Assembly: GCA_026874595.1 (NCBI GenBank)
Contig: CM049306.1
Location: 9,383,019 to 9,447,018 of the forward strand
DNA length: 64,000 nucleotides
Origin: Sipunculus nudus
Taxonomy: Eukaryota > Annelida > Sipuncula > Golfingiida > Sipunculidae
Direction: 5' to 3'
Shown: positions 1 through 12,640 of the stretch, piece by piece
Layout of the letters: each line of letters begins with the position of its first letter
Position numbering within the stretch: the first letter of the stretch is position 1
Translations under genes and position numbers: made by a program
The notes under the pieces: generated by a model
Database searches by the model: none
Told to the model about the DNA's origin: nothing
Seen by the model: the letters and a program-made list of their open reading frames with translations, nothing else

Positions 1-186
1 GGTCATTGGTTTAGACCAATCTTAAGACGGGTCAGATAGGAATATGGTGCGGAACAAATATACGTGTTTATATGTGTGCATGCTGATAACTCCTGTCGTG
101 TGTCGAACTACATGTATATACATGCATGCTCAATGTTTTAATGACTCCCACAGGAAAATACCTATATAAGGGACAAAAACACAAAT

Positions 187-191
<5 letters not shown>

Positions 192-235
<44 letters not shown>
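192..235. repeat. (TA)n microsatellite
   Basis: 44 bp of uninterrupted AT dinucleotide repeat. Apparent Tyr/Ile-rich frames across it are artefacts. Confidence 0.97.
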
Positions 236-240
<5 letters not shown>

Positions 241-298
241 AAAATAACAATAATAACAACAAGAATTTTAATGTTGACTTTAGTATGATGAGAATTCT

Positions 299-346
299 GA
301 GAGAGAGAGAGAGAGAGAGAGGTGCTTGCATGCGTGCGTGCGTGTG
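299..346. repeat. (GA)n then (TGCG)n microsatellites
   Basis: A GA run to 321 is followed closely by GCATGCGTGCGTGCGTGTGT. Confidence 0.93.
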
Positions 347-1193
347 TAAGGTCTTTATTTGAATCTAAATTCACCATAGGATAAAACTCGCGGAGGATTA
401 CAGAAGATTGCACTTTGAAATGATCCAGTATGCTCCCTTCTAATCTAGATCAAAGATACAAATTTTCGGATTACTCAGAATTTCCTTGGGGTGGCGCTTG
501 CGGGTTGAAATTCAGGAGGCAGTACAAATTACATAAATGAATTACCCCCTTGTAAGTTACGTAACATTAGTCAGCCACACAGTGGATTCAAGTGACCTGC
601 TAATTTCTTTGGGAGGGTAATTGAATGAGTATCACACGCTCAAATGAAACCCTGAGACTGATTACGTAACTAATCTGGACAGGCCGAGTGGGCGTGTCTC
701 CTGGACAGTAATTGACACGGACATGGTGCTGCCCCCAGGCGGTGGGCGTGGACGGTGCTGTCCTTCACGAAATTTACAATACAAGTAACAAAGTTCAATG
801 AATACGCGACTTCCGTGTCTGTCAGACTCGGTTTGTCTTCTAACACCCCATAAAGGAAACGGGATCCCTAAATGTCACAGGGGCAGCGTCATCCAGATAT
901 TGTCCGAAGATGAGTCACCGTTATATATGGTCAGTTCAGGTTATTTGTCCGGCATATTGCGTCATGTGCAGGTAACTGCGTAGAGAGAGACTTTGTGAAG
1001 TTAAAAACATTTTCTGAAATTCAAACATGGAAAATGTTGCACGTCATGTATAAATATATGATAACCTGGCATCATGAATTTTTTTTTTTAATTTTAGTAT
1101 TTAGAAGTTACCCTCCCCAAAGTTAGATATGTAATATGTTACATAAAAAAATGGCAATTATAGAAACAGCTGACTTTTTTTTCAGAAACCTAC

Positions 1194-1195
<2 letters not shown>
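347..1195. other. No gene recognised
   Basis: Moderately GC-rich between 590 and 800. The 61-codon frame at 798-983 has no domain and no flanking gene signals. Confidence 0.6.

Positions 1196-1239
<44 letters not shown>
1196..1239. repeat. (GA)n microsatellite
   Basis: 44 bp of pure GA repeat. Confidence 0.97.
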
Positions 1240-1243
<4 letters not shown>

Positions 1244-2568
1244 TGGTACGTAAGGGCATCAGACATTTCACCACAAAAATGCTGCGTAAATTTGTTATTT
1301 GAGCAGGTTTTTATCCTAGCTTATTTTTTTCACAGTCAAACTACCCATTGTTTCTTCTAACAAGTTTGACATTTAAAGAACGTGATATTGTTCATGCATC
1401 AGTCCCCAGCTGAAGAGAAACCCAGGCCGAAACAATGACTGAGTAAAATTACCTTCACACAAAATGCAAGTTTCCTGTATATGTATATACATTACAAACA
1501 CCCATCCCTCTATACATACGGCTGTGAAGAGATTTACTGGCTTGTCTCTTGATAAAATTCACAGGTTTACATCTGGAAAATAAACATTTCTTTAGCCATA
1601 AAGACATACAAGTAAACTCGAAAACATAAACAGGCTTCCCTTAACACCCAGACCAGGTTAACATGTTCTGCGTACTCAACAACGCGGGCTGATGGGCATT
1701 AACTTACATATGGGACCGCTCACTGTTGGTATTACCACGTGTTTTATTGGTGCTAAATACGTTCCAGGCATACATTTAGATCACCAATACCTTATGTTAT
1801 ATACATAGATCATTGGTCTAAACACACATTATGTTGTACACATATGTTTCCTTAAAACCAACAGACATAGTGTCTATGGATGCTTTCAAAATAAACGGGG
1901 CACCTTGTGTATACATAAAAATTATAAATAATAACTAAACATTATGTTAAAATGCAATTTTCGTCCGCCGCTTGTTAACAGGCCGAGGAAAATTGCTTAT
2001 ATAACGCAAAACTTTTTTCGTCACGACATCGACGGTACCTTGCTAGCAATATCATCCAGGTTTTCCTTGAAATATTTGTACATAAACTTACCTAAAGATT
2101 ACCACCAGGTATGCAATACCGTAGTACGCCTTAACGATTTCAATTTGAACGACGTCACGACTCTATCATCGGTATTTCCATACTGAGTTGTGACGTCACG
2201 GCCGTAGGCTGCTGCTATATGCTTATATAAAATGCACTGTGGTGTCGGCTTGGGGTTAATGCGTGCGGAAGGGGGTGGCCTGAAACAGTGATATGCACGT
2301 GCGAGAAGCCTTATTCATTGGCGTACATCCCATCAATCAATTTAATAAGGATTGACTTTCTTCGACCCCGGTCTCGTTCTTTAGTTACGTGTGTGCTAAT
2401 GTACACCAGATGTCACTGTATACATCTAACACGCAACATCTGGCAAAAGCCAGCGGGCAATCAGTCACCCCTAAGAGAGGCTCACAAAATATGATGAACT
2501 CATTAGTCATCAGTTTTAGTCAACACCATATTTTAAGCTATAAGATAAAACAAGTTTTGTATTACAAG

Positions 2569-2569
<1 letters not shown>
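1240..2569. other. No gene recognised
   Basis: AT-rich sequence apart from the CRE/TATA pair annotated near 2.2 kb. The frames at 1944-2186 and 2288-2494 show no recognisable domain. Confidence 0.55.
2191..2232 (+). promoter_or_regulatory. CRE and TATA-like pair
   Basis: TGACGTCA at 2191-2198 is followed about 25 bp later by TATATAAAA (2224-2232), and a further GACGTCAC lies at 2151-2158. The arrangement resembles a small promoter. No supported gene starts downstream; the 68-codon frame at 2288 is too weak. It could also be chance in AT-rich DNA. Confidence 0.2.

Positions 2570-2633
<64 letters not shown>
2570..2633. repeat. (TA)n tract at the 3' end of the non-LTR element
   Basis: 64 bp of TA repeat directly abutting the retrotransposon 3' end (minus strand CCCTGTATAAATA), so probably its tail. 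Confidence 0.9.
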
Positions 2634-2639
<6 letters not shown>

Positions 2640-3069
2640 TATTTATACAGGGTAACCAGTTCCGTTATAAAAATTGTTCTTACACAGGGCCCTGTCATTA
2701 TACACTCAGATAATATATACATAAAATGATAAAACATACAATATACTTATGATATGGTGAACGCACAAATGATACAAACACATAAATTTTATATATTACA
2801 TTTCAGACAATAGTTATGGCATATATATCATAAAGCACAGACCCGTTCGTAAGTGAAAATCACAAGTAAATGAATTATACAATCAAAATTGTGTGTCAGA
2901 TGACTTAAAAGGATATGTTAAAAGATTAAAACAGAGCATGATTAGAATATACTCTGCACATCGCGATTTACAAAGCGGGTCATTTGAACAATAAAAAGGT
3001 AGGCTAATGTTATTCATTTGAACAATATAAAGGTAACATTATTCAAAGTTATTCTTTAATTATACAAAG

Positions 3070-4400
3070 CTAAGAAATTAAAAGAAAAGCTTTTATCTTT
3101 CGTTTGAAAGTTGGTAATGACTGTAAAGACCTGATTTCTTTAGGTAATGAGTCCCAAACAGAAGGACCTCGGTATGAATTTTTTAAAATCATTTCTCGGT
3201 TTCGGCACTGACATATATAGGAGGCCTCTTGCCGCAGATCTAGTATAACATAGTTGTGGGTATCATTAACAAACGTTTAAAATTATTGGGATTGTTGATG
3301 CGCATTTGATGTACATATCTGTGCCTCAGAATGGATATAAAATATTCACATCTTTAAGAAACTGTAAGCCATTGTAGCTCTTTCAGTATATGGTTGCGCG
3401 TGGTATATATCGAGATCATAATAGCTGCTAACTATACGTGCAGCACGATTTTGTATTTTTTGCACCTTTGTGTGGCATACTTACGTTTTCGTATTGCCCC
3501 ACACCCTGACCGCGTATAGTCTATATGTGTGGTTGAATTATGGTATTGTAGACTGTTTTTAATGTATTGATTGATAATATTTTAGAAATTCGATGTAAAA
3601 GTGCAAGATTCGATGATATTTTTTTGCATAAGGCTGTTACATGTGGGCGCCATGATAGATAAGGATCTATGGTCACACCTTTGAGGAGATTCCTGTAATG
3701 GAATATATACCATTTGCAATGATACAGAGACCATGATTAAATTAACGCGACTTTGAATACCTATAGCAGCATGACTGTAGATTTGTTAATGTTCATAGTT
3801 AATCTTTTTTTTTATCCAGCTACAAGTCTCATTGACCGCATTTTGGTATGTTTTGCAGCACCTCATGCAGATACTGTATATATCAAAGGCAATAGATAGT
3901 TGTGTTATCAGGGTAAGCAATACATTTTGCAGGTCTGGAAATGGTCAGTGATATATAAAAGGAAGAGAAATGGGCCGAGTATACAGTATATACCTTGGGG
4001 CACCCCTATATTAATCGTATAAGCCTTTGAAGTCGAAGACGATCTTTCAAATGAGCACCAAACCAGGCCACTCTCTCTCCAGTGAAGCCTAATTGGCTGA
4101 GTTTATATATAAAAGTTAAGAGTGATTATTTGTATCAAAACCTTTCGTTAGGCCTAGATAGCATGATGCAGTTATATCTCCTCTGTCCATATGTATGTAA
4201 ATATCATAAATGAATGAGTGAGGGCCACTTAAAGTAGATCTGTCAGGTAAATACGCATGTTGATAACACGAAAATAGCTAGGTTGTGGTTCTTTATCAAT
4301 TCCATTATATGTTTTTTTAGTAATTTTTCAAGAATTTTCCAGCAATTGGACCAGTACTGATAGCAGTTTTGACTTTTACTGGTAAAGATCAAAATACCAA
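3070..4400 (-). pseudogene. Reverse transcriptase remnant of the non-LTR element
   Basis: Translation in shifting frames on the minus strand recovers the order of motifs of a Jockey-type reverse transcriptase. WKILEKLLKKHIMELIKNHN (near 4345-4290) is the region before the first conserved block. QHAYLPDRST (near 4262) matches the usual Q-G-F-R/L-P-x-R-S-T block. CYLGLTKGFDTNNHS corresponds to the LDLSKAFDTVNH block that holds the first catalytic aspartate. GVPQG with LGPFLFLLYITD (about 4008-3946) is the next block. The catalytic YADD box reads YPDN (about 3897-3917), losing an aspartate. The C-terminal end, WDSLPKEIRSLQSL then TFKRK (about 3171-3086), is typical of the clade. Several frameshifts and stops separate these blocks, so it is dead. 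Confidence 0.78.
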
Positions 4401-7400
4401 ATGTTCTGGTATTATATATAACCTAATGTACCAGAGCAATCACAATATTTACCACTATAAATTTATGATGAAATGCAACAATGTATTATTTTTACTGTGA
4501 GCACGTTATTTTCATGCACATGTGCAACATGGCACTCTTCAGGTGACTCAGGTTTATATATATATCGATTCCACTCACGTCAAAAGAATAAATTTTTCAT
4601 CTCAGGAATAAAATGAAATAATTAGAAATCCACTCCAAAGCACTTTATGGAGCAAATTCAATTTCCTTTGCGGTGTGGTAAATAACAAAAAGCACTTAAT
4701 TTTAATAGTCGCGGTCATCTGGGATGGCGACGGCGCAGGCGCAGCCCTGTAAGGAATAGAAAACGAAAGATTTATTTCAACTTCATGAATTACATCTCAT
4801 CTTGTTTTGCCAAGTAGTGATACATATCTCAATGCCATGGGTTTTACTTTGACCTTTGCACTCTCCTGTGTAAAAACTGTCTCTGTGTGTTTCTTATAAA
4901 ATCACTAATGCTGAGAATGAATTAATTGGATATAGTTAATATTTTTTTTTACATCCAGACATCACAATTATAAATGTGCAATCCCATTGTTCACTTTGGA
5001 CCTATCATGCTATATATTTTTAAATTAAGGTCTGGCCCTTGAGGTGAAATAAATTTACATTGTGAGCGGTTTACCAGAAAAGTTGTGAATAGTTTCCCCA
5101 GATGGCCGCTTGATAATAACCAGTGACACGTGTACACGCGGGCCGTGTGATACAGAGAGACTGCGGTACCCCACATCCCATAACAAGAGAACTTGTCTAT
5201 TCAAGTGACTTCACTTTTACATGTGTTTTGTCTCATCTTTCTCTCATTTCCTCTTACTGATCGTCTCTGCATTTGTTTTAATCATTACAAGCACCAAAGT
5301 TTGTCGTAAATATATCGTAAATACTTGCAGGCAATGTGTTGATTTATTATATACATAAACATAAATACTAATTACTTATTAACTGAAAGAAAACTTTCCC
5401 GTAAACATCATTAGCTTTTGATATTCCCCAATTAAATTGTTTAATTCTATTTTAATTTTATTCAAAGCCTAAAATACTTTCAAGTCAGGATATTTATGCT
5501 TAATTTATGTAACGCAGGAAATACAAGTGCCCAATATTATACCATATAAAATCTGTTATATATGTTTACAGTTAAAAACTGATTAAAGCGAATGGTCTTA
5601 CGCCGTTACTTGGTCAGATTTATGTACTTTCACTAGTCTTTCGTCTCTATTAATTCGTTATCATAATGCATGTATATTTAGAAATTTATCAAGGTGGCTG
5701 TGAATCTCGTATTCAAAGAAAATATGTGTAAACAACAAATCTTGTATCATGTTTAACCATTGAAAACAAACATTTAGGAAACCCAACACAGTAATATAAA
5801 GAAATATATAGATATTTGCCTGTGAAAAGTAGTATACTTTTAAAATGTTCTGACATAACCGAAAAGGGTAAATGTTCTGCCATTTCGTGATCGGTCATTT
5901 GTCATATTTAAAATATTTACATGTTGGATAACATTCCCAGTGATAATCGTATACAACATTGGCAGCGATATTTGATTGTGACACCAGCATATATGTAAGG
6001 GCATTAAGGTTATTTGATTTCGCGTCTTGTTTTCTAACAGAGCTTTGACCTCATGCTGACCTCACTAACTCTATTACAGACTTCTGGTTCCGGCTATCCT
6101 CTGTCCTTGCGAGCTTCACACACAATTCAAGTCTGACTCTCCAAGAAATGACCTGCTCCTGGTCACTTCCTGCTGGTCATCTGTGTCCGGCATGGCGACT
6201 CAGCAAGCCGGAAGTAACTAATGACGACTTACCAGGCCAATTGAAATTCAAAATCAAGGAGATTTCCTGAACTTCCAGCTTTACTATCTCCCTGCAGAGC
6301 CGTATTTAAGACAAATAACCTGTAAGCGCGGTTGTGATTCATTCACTATCCACCTGCTTGTATCGGCTAGCTGGGATCGATATCATAATTAAAAATTCTG
6401 TATTGAATTTTGTTGGGCAGCGGTACTTTGAAGTCATGAATTGCGGGAAAATTTAAATAACTTACCGAGATTTCGTATATTTTTATTTTTTCGTTTATGC
6501 AATATTGTAATTAAACGATGTATGTGTATGTGAAGTTTATATATTAAGGTCGGTAAAATATAACCCTGTCTGGATCAACAATAAACTGGACGTAAGTTTG
6601 TATAGTTTAACGGATGAAATAATTATCCACTCTTTATGCAACGGGGAGAGTAAAAGACAGATATAGAGAGAGCTACCTGGCAGTCACACTGTGAACAAAT
6701 AGTACACATATACACCAAGACGTCCTATGACCGTTGTATATTTCCTGGCCGGGTACCAGCTGGACCAGCCACTAATACAGGAATGTTTGGAATCGTACCT
6801 GAGGAATCTACCTTCACTCTACAGTTCATCACCGAGGTCTCATTTATCTTTAACATTTCGTGTTTGAAGAATTAATGTACAGAGACTCTTTATGTACAGG
6901 CAGCCACTTTTTGCTGCCTGCCGGGATGGGAAGAATGCCAGTCCTGCTATATTTAATAATCGGACATAGACACACAAACACCAAAACCTGTTTTCGATCT
7001 TGTATATAATGCAGTGCGAATTGCCAGTTGGTGAGAGGTATACGGGGTGGAGTATTTGATTGGTAATTCACACTGACAGAGAGCTTTGAGTATGAAAAGG
7101 TGATGCTCTTTACTGTTTCTAGAGGTTTCATGAGTGCACAGACGGTCTGCTCCTTATACTCGCTCATATGTCGGCATTCTGGAGGGGAGGGAAAGATGAA
7201 CCCTGTTCTGTAACAACTTGACTCATGGATTTTCTTGTCTGGTGCCATCTGTTCCTGGCCTGAGTTCACAGGGCGCTGTTATACTCTTCTTAACATAATA
7301 TACACCATATGCTGGAAGTCCGACAACGAACGTTTGAACACACACGTTCACATGCACATATACGTGATCAGAGAATAATTAGAAAAAAAACAGTCATAAG

Positions 7401-8279
7401 ACATTGTAGAAAGGAAAGGACATATAAAGTGTGTTTGGGGGATATTAAGTGGGGGGGGGGCAGCATTGGATATAAACTGTATGGAGAGTTGTGTGCACAC
7501 TGTGACAGGACATATTTGTGTGGGAGAGCTAGCAATGCAGGGGGTGGACAGGTATATATGGATGGGGTGATTATAGACCGCCACAGCTAGAGGTATACGG
7601 TTGGATCAATAGTTTCATCAGAGTTTAGTTGGAGTCAGGAGGTCGGTAAAGAGGAGAGGGAGAGGAATAAGAGAGGAGTTGGCAAACAAAGGACCCAGGA
7701 AAGAAAGGATTAAGGTAGAAGATGACAGAGGAGGCTGACACGTGAATGAGAAACAGAGACAGCGCGTGTCATGCAGGTATATACCCAGGATTGTATATAA
7801 AGCACAGCCTATATAGACTCAGAGGTCAACGCGGGCCGAGGTTAAGGTCCATCAAACGTCACAAGTCATTATCTCCAGTCACCGGAGGGTAATCAGGGAA
7901 CCCGATCCCATTAAAGTAACAGAGGCGAGTAAGATTAACCTGAACATGGGGCCAACAGGACCCGTCATGGATAAAGGATATAGGGTTCCGGCCGGTAAAT
8001 TTTACATGTCCCCTTATCTAAAGTCCGTGCAATCCGCCCGTGATCGGACACTGTAACTCAAATATTTTTTTTCACATATCTCAAAACTCAGTTCGTCAGA
8101 TAATCGTGTCCTGTGTATTTCCCTTGTCTGTGCTGCATCTTTCGGTTCATCATCATGTCCATGAGATAAAATAGGGTTAAAAAGTCAATCCCTTTATATA
8201 GGGAGATGATCAAAACAAAAGGCGACATCACAGAAGCCCCATATACTAAAAAACACACATGCATACACACTCTCTCTTT

Positions 8280-8284
<5 letters not shown>
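4401..8284. other. No gene recognised
   Basis: The longest frame, 6850-7269 on the minus strand (139 codons), has no signal peptide, domain or compositional support. A repeated TGGTCAYTTCCTGCTGGTCA pattern occurs near 6160-6180. The stretch 7600-7760 is purine-rich. Confidence 0.55.

Positions 8285-8333
<49 letters not shown>
8285..8333. repeat. (CT)n microsatellite
   Basis: 49 bp of CT repeat. The 139- and 83-codon frames crossing it are artefacts of the repeat. Confidence 0.97.
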
Positions 8334-8335
<2 letters not shown>

Positions 8336-8528
8336 GCGGTATTCCCATGCACTGCCTGATTTTTATAATCGGCCGGATTTCTTTATATAGATCTCCTGAA
8401 GTTGGTAACACCAAATTCCCTAAATCAATTTGGCCCAACAAAAGGAGGAATATGTAAGGATCCGATGAGCCGTATATCATAACACCCGTAGAGTATATGA
8501 CCACCAAATCGGGAATGTATTAATATAG

Positions 8529-8540
8529 CCCCCCCCCCCC
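8529..8540. repeat. Poly-C run
   Basis: Twelve consecutive C on the plus strand. Confidence 0.95.
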
Positions 8541-8754
8541 TCCACACATATATACACACACATTTAAAGATCCATTAGTTGTTGAGTATATAGTTCCGCG
8601 GATATGCATGTTCAAATTTCAGGATCAGATACTTCGCGGGCCAGAAACTGACGATTAAACATCGGATGAAGAGCAAATACATTTACATCTTATTTAGTTT
8701 TTTTTTTTCTTTACTTGACATTTGACATTGGCGGGGGTCAAGTATACTTGGCCT

Positions 8755-8796
<42 letters not shown>
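8755..8796. repeat. (CT)n microsatellite
   Basis: About 42 bp of CT repeat. Confidence 0.97.
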
Positions 8797-8799
<3 letters not shown>

Positions 8800-10002
8800 G
8801 AGGCCAATCTTGCATTAAAAACGTCTCGACGCCAGCTCTGTTGACAGATTCCTTCATATCTCTCTTGTCAATCAATATCAGTTTATTTTAGGCAAATATT
8901 GATGAGAACTTAAGTTAACTGCCGATCTTTAAGGAAGTCGATTTTCTTATACACATTCTTGGGAGGCTTTGTTGCTAAACGACGCACCATGCAAACACGA
9001 AAAATGTGAGTGAGACTAAATATTGAATTTCATGTCTTCTTGCGAAATTGATTGAATTTATATTGACTTTATAAGCCTTTGTCGAGCTCATTTGGAAAGG
9101 GAAAACAATAAAAATGTCAGATAACACAAACGCGGTTGTCAGCTCCGCCTCTCAGCATTGACACGTTTAAACGGGAAGTTATTATGGAACAGCCCTAAGA
9201 ACTGGCAGCCGGCTTGGGTCGCTCTCAGCAGGACACCGCAATCACGTTCATACCGAATGATTCGCTTAACAAAATATTTTAGCGGCAGGTTTCCCATAAA
9301 GGATAACATAAAACAGCCAGACAGATCCATGTCTGCCATCAAATAAATGATATGTGTTATTCAGTTATTTATGCGTGGCATGTGTGAAGGTAGGACACAA
9401 TAAGTTTATTCAAATGATGTAGTTTGAACATTCTTATTTACAGAAGCCTGAAATTAAAGCCAAAAGCTCAAAAAAGTTAAAGATATTAAATGGCACACAA
9501 CAAGCTGCCAAGTATAAATCATTCAGATCTAATGATATTAATCCTAATGAAAGGTTCTCCAGGCGATACAGATATTGGTATAAATTTAACTGTAATGTCT
9601 ATTGACACGTGCGCGTCTGAACTTGCCAGATACAGATTTCAGGTGTGAATTTTACAATTTAATGGACAAATGCAGAGTATGAAACCGACAAGCTATTTCT
9701 AAATGAACGCCTGGCTTTTGTTCTTTTGATGTTGGTGCTGCGGGGTTTCAGGTCGGGGCCCTGGGGGTGACAAGGCTGTAGTTATTTTACGTTTCATTGC
9801 GTTTAGACAAGGGTGAAAATGGCAAATTTTCCCCGGGTGCCAAACCGCTTTGTCCCAAAGCAACTCGGCCAGAATCCAGCCATGTATACCCTCTTTGATT
9901 CTCTGCTTCAGTTCTCGGACTAATATACGTGTAAATTAATATCCCTGTCATACGCTTTATAAAATATATGTTTGGTTAACTTAATACTGACAGTAGAAAG
10001 AA
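8797..10002. other. No gene recognised
   Basis: At 9139-9346 both strands are open for more than 60 codons in overlapping frames. Neither product is recognisable, and two open strands at once argues against real coding. Confidence 0.55.
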
Positions 10003-10017
10003 TCTCTCTCTCTCTCT

Positions 10018-10054
<37 letters not shown>
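10003..10054. repeat. Compound (CT)n(TA)n microsatellite
   Basis: CT repeat (10003-10019) passes directly into TA repeat. Confidence 0.96.
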
Positions 10055-10058
<4 letters not shown>

Positions 10059-10146
10059 TAGTTAATGGATCTCTTCATTTTTGTATAAGTCTATTTATGC
10101 ATGTGCATGTTGGTTCGTGCCCACAAGCTTTGTATTTCAAGCTTTA

Positions 10147-10178
<32 letters not shown>

Positions 10179-10209
10179 CATTATTATTAATAATATATAT
10201 ATATATATA
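10147..10209. repeat. (ATT)n then (TA)n microsatellites
   Basis: ATT triplets to about 10192, with one ATC variant, then TA dinucleotides. Confidence 0.95.
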
Positions 10210-11351
10210 CGATTTTAAATATGCGAACGTTGTCTTTTAATATAATGCATGGTCAAATCCCGATTATACAGCTAAAATAGAAATATTTGTGTTAAATATA
10301 TAAAGTATATATAATACTTTTGAATACATCTAAATACATGTATTTCACTAAACTTATTTTAATGATTTTTTGTATAATATAAATCAAAAGTAACTTTTAT
10401 TACCGTTTTATTTTTAAAGTTTTTACAGATTCCTATTTTGATTATAGCTTAAGAAAATCTGCAATATCGTTACAAGTAACAGACAATTTTAGGAGCCAGG
10501 AGAGGACATTTGATGCCGCTCAACCAGTTCACGCGGGGTGACGTAATCATGGAATCCGCAAATGGCGGTGCTTTAGAGCTAATAACCATGGCGTGATGTG
10601 TTTGTCCTTTGGTGTAATGACGGCAAATTATAATCGAAACTTGCTCGCATTTCAATACCACGCCTGTCAATTTCGGTACGTTTACACATTTTTGGCCAAG
10701 CGGGGGGTTTCTGTTCACTGCTGAGCTAATTACTACTGCTTTTTTCACTCTATTTCGCCTGAGCTTTTGGTGTCTTTTTCAGTCCGCCCGTTTGGATCAT
10801 GTCAGGCTCCCGTCCAAGCATGTACATGTGCACGTGCGAGAACTGCCTTGGGAACCGCTGAAACGCGTGAGCTGTCCGGTAGGCAGTAAAGATGATCTAG
10901 CGTTTGCATGGCGCCCCTGTAATGTTATTTATCGGTATTATGTAGTATTAATTGTGTTACTGGCTTTTTTCTGATACAATTAAGTGCGCTGATGGCTCTG
11001 AATTGCTGCCCATTCACTCACTTTGAAACTAATTTAAGCAGTAATTATACAAACGGACCGGCATCCGTTTGGTATATAGAATGCACGTGCAGTGTGCATG
11101 TTAGGGCAAGTTCATTGTAAGATGCGTGCAAACGAACAAGACAGATTACAGTATCCATCAACTATAAGTCGGCCGCTGACGTCATGGCCGCAGGGTCAGG
11201 GAGCCAAACAAAAATAGGATATGCGCTTTGTCCGACATGTCCTGTTTGTTGTCCATGAATATTTTGGTGGAAATTATTTTATTTTACACACAAAATGTGA
11301 TAACTAAATGGGACAAAAGTGTAACACATGCACACATAGATTCACACGCAC

Positions 11352-11357
<6 letters not shown>
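10210..11357. other. No gene recognised
   Basis: Contains a perfect TGACGTCA at 11177-11184 and the unconvincing 92-codon minus-strand frame at 10470-10748. Confidence 0.55.

Positions 11358-11408
<51 letters not shown>
11358..11408. repeat. (TA)n microsatellite
   Basis: 51 bp of TA repeat preceded by CACACGCACATATAAA. Confidence 0.97.
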
Positions 11409-11410
<2 letters not shown>

Positions 11411-11885
11411 ATATACAAGTATATTACACATATTATTGTGAGGTTTAGGAACTAAATGTTATTTTAATTCTCTGATAACATAAAATATATGTCTGTATAT
11501 TTTATTTTTTGATTGATGGTAAATCTGGATTAAAGTACATGCAATATGTTTCATATACACCCATGCAGAGCCGTTTAACATGGATAATTTAAAGGGCACA
11601 ATGATAAGTTGTTTTTTTATTATTATCTTATATTTTTTTATCATCTAACAGCTCGCCTCTAAAGACAGTTAATGAAAAACTTGAGACACAAAAGTTCTCG
11701 GTAGTTCAGTCTTAATTGTAACAAGGTACAGGAGTCCTGCGTGAGCCGAGGTGCCTGGCTCAGCTCATTTATATTTGAGAGCATCTGAGAGAGCGCATAA
11801 ACGTTTCACGAGAGAAATAGTTTGGGCCGGAATTAAGTGTTTAGATCTGCATGACAAAAGGTGCCCGGAGAGCTTGGTATATTGT

Positions 11886-12276
11886 CGGACTGGTTGTGTA
11901 TCTGTCTGTTTGTTCGTCAGTTTGGTTGTGTATCTGTTTGGTTGTATGTCAGACTGGTTGTGTATCTGTCTGGTTGTTTGTTAGACTGGTTATATATCTG
12001 TCTGGTTGTATGTCAGTCTGGTTGTTTATCTGTCTGGTTGTTTGTCAGACTAGTTGTGTATCTGTCTGGTTGTAAGTCAGACTGGTTGTGTATCTGTCAA
12101 GTCGTATGTCAGTCTGGTCGTATGTCAGTCTGATTGTGTATCTGTCCGATTTTATGTCAGACTGGTTGTCTGGTTTACGGTTGTCTGGTTGTACGTCTGT
12201 CTGCATGGTTGTATATCTGCCTGACTGTATGTCAGACTGGTTGAACGTCTGTCTGCATGGTTTACTGTTGTCTGGT

Positions 12277-12338
<62 letters not shown>

Positions 12339-12640
12339 TCTGTTTGTATATATCTGTCTGACTGTATGTCAGACTGGTTGAACGTGTGTCTGGTTTACGG
12401 TTGTCTGCATGGTTGTACCTCAGTCTGGTTTTGTATTTGTCTGGTTTTATGTCAGACTGGTTGAACGTCTGTCTGGTTTGCGTTTGTCTGGTCGTACGTT
12501 TGTCTGCATGGTTGTATATCTGCTTGATTGTATATCAGACTGGTTGAACGTCTGTCTGCATGGTTTACTGTTGTCTGGTTGTATATATCAGTCTGCTTGT
12601 GTATCTGCCTGACTGTATGTCAGTCTTGTTGTACGTAATG
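11886..12640 (+). repeat. GT-rich minisatellite, part 1 (16-bp core)
   Basis: Tandem variants of a 16-bp core like CTGGTTGTGTATCTGT, often alternating as a 32-bp dimer containing GTATGTCAGA. The plus strand is strongly enriched in G and T. A (TA)n tract (12279-12335) interrupts the array where the core ends in GTATAT, suggesting it grew from that dinucleotide. Open frames inside are by-products of the repeat. No gene is called. Confidence 0.9.
12279..12335. repeat. (TA)n microsatellite inside the GT-rich minisatellite
   Basis: 57 bp of TA repeat between two copies of the 16-bp core. It begins at the core's own GTATAT. Confidence 0.96.

Larger units (their letters stand above)
2570..4400 (-). 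mobile_element. 5'-truncated non-LTR retrotransposon, Jockey-like
   Basis: A decayed reverse transcriptase (see the separate entry) is followed on the minus strand by an AT-rich 3' untranslated region ending in CCCTGTATAAATA and then directly by the (TA)n tract at 2570-2633. A 3' end of this kind terminated by a simple repeat is common in Jockey- and CR1-like elements, so the (TA)n tract is probably the tail of the element. Homology stops at about 4400, consistent with the incomplete reverse transcription that leaves most copies of such elements 5'-truncated. A short stretch around TTCATTTGAACAAT is duplicated in the 3' region (about 2975-3035). No target-site duplication was identified. Confidence 0.7.

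Noticed and set aside
6850-7269. 139-codon minus-strand frame as a gene
   Set aside because: No domain, no compositional bias toward coding, and its length is within chance for a 64-kb window.
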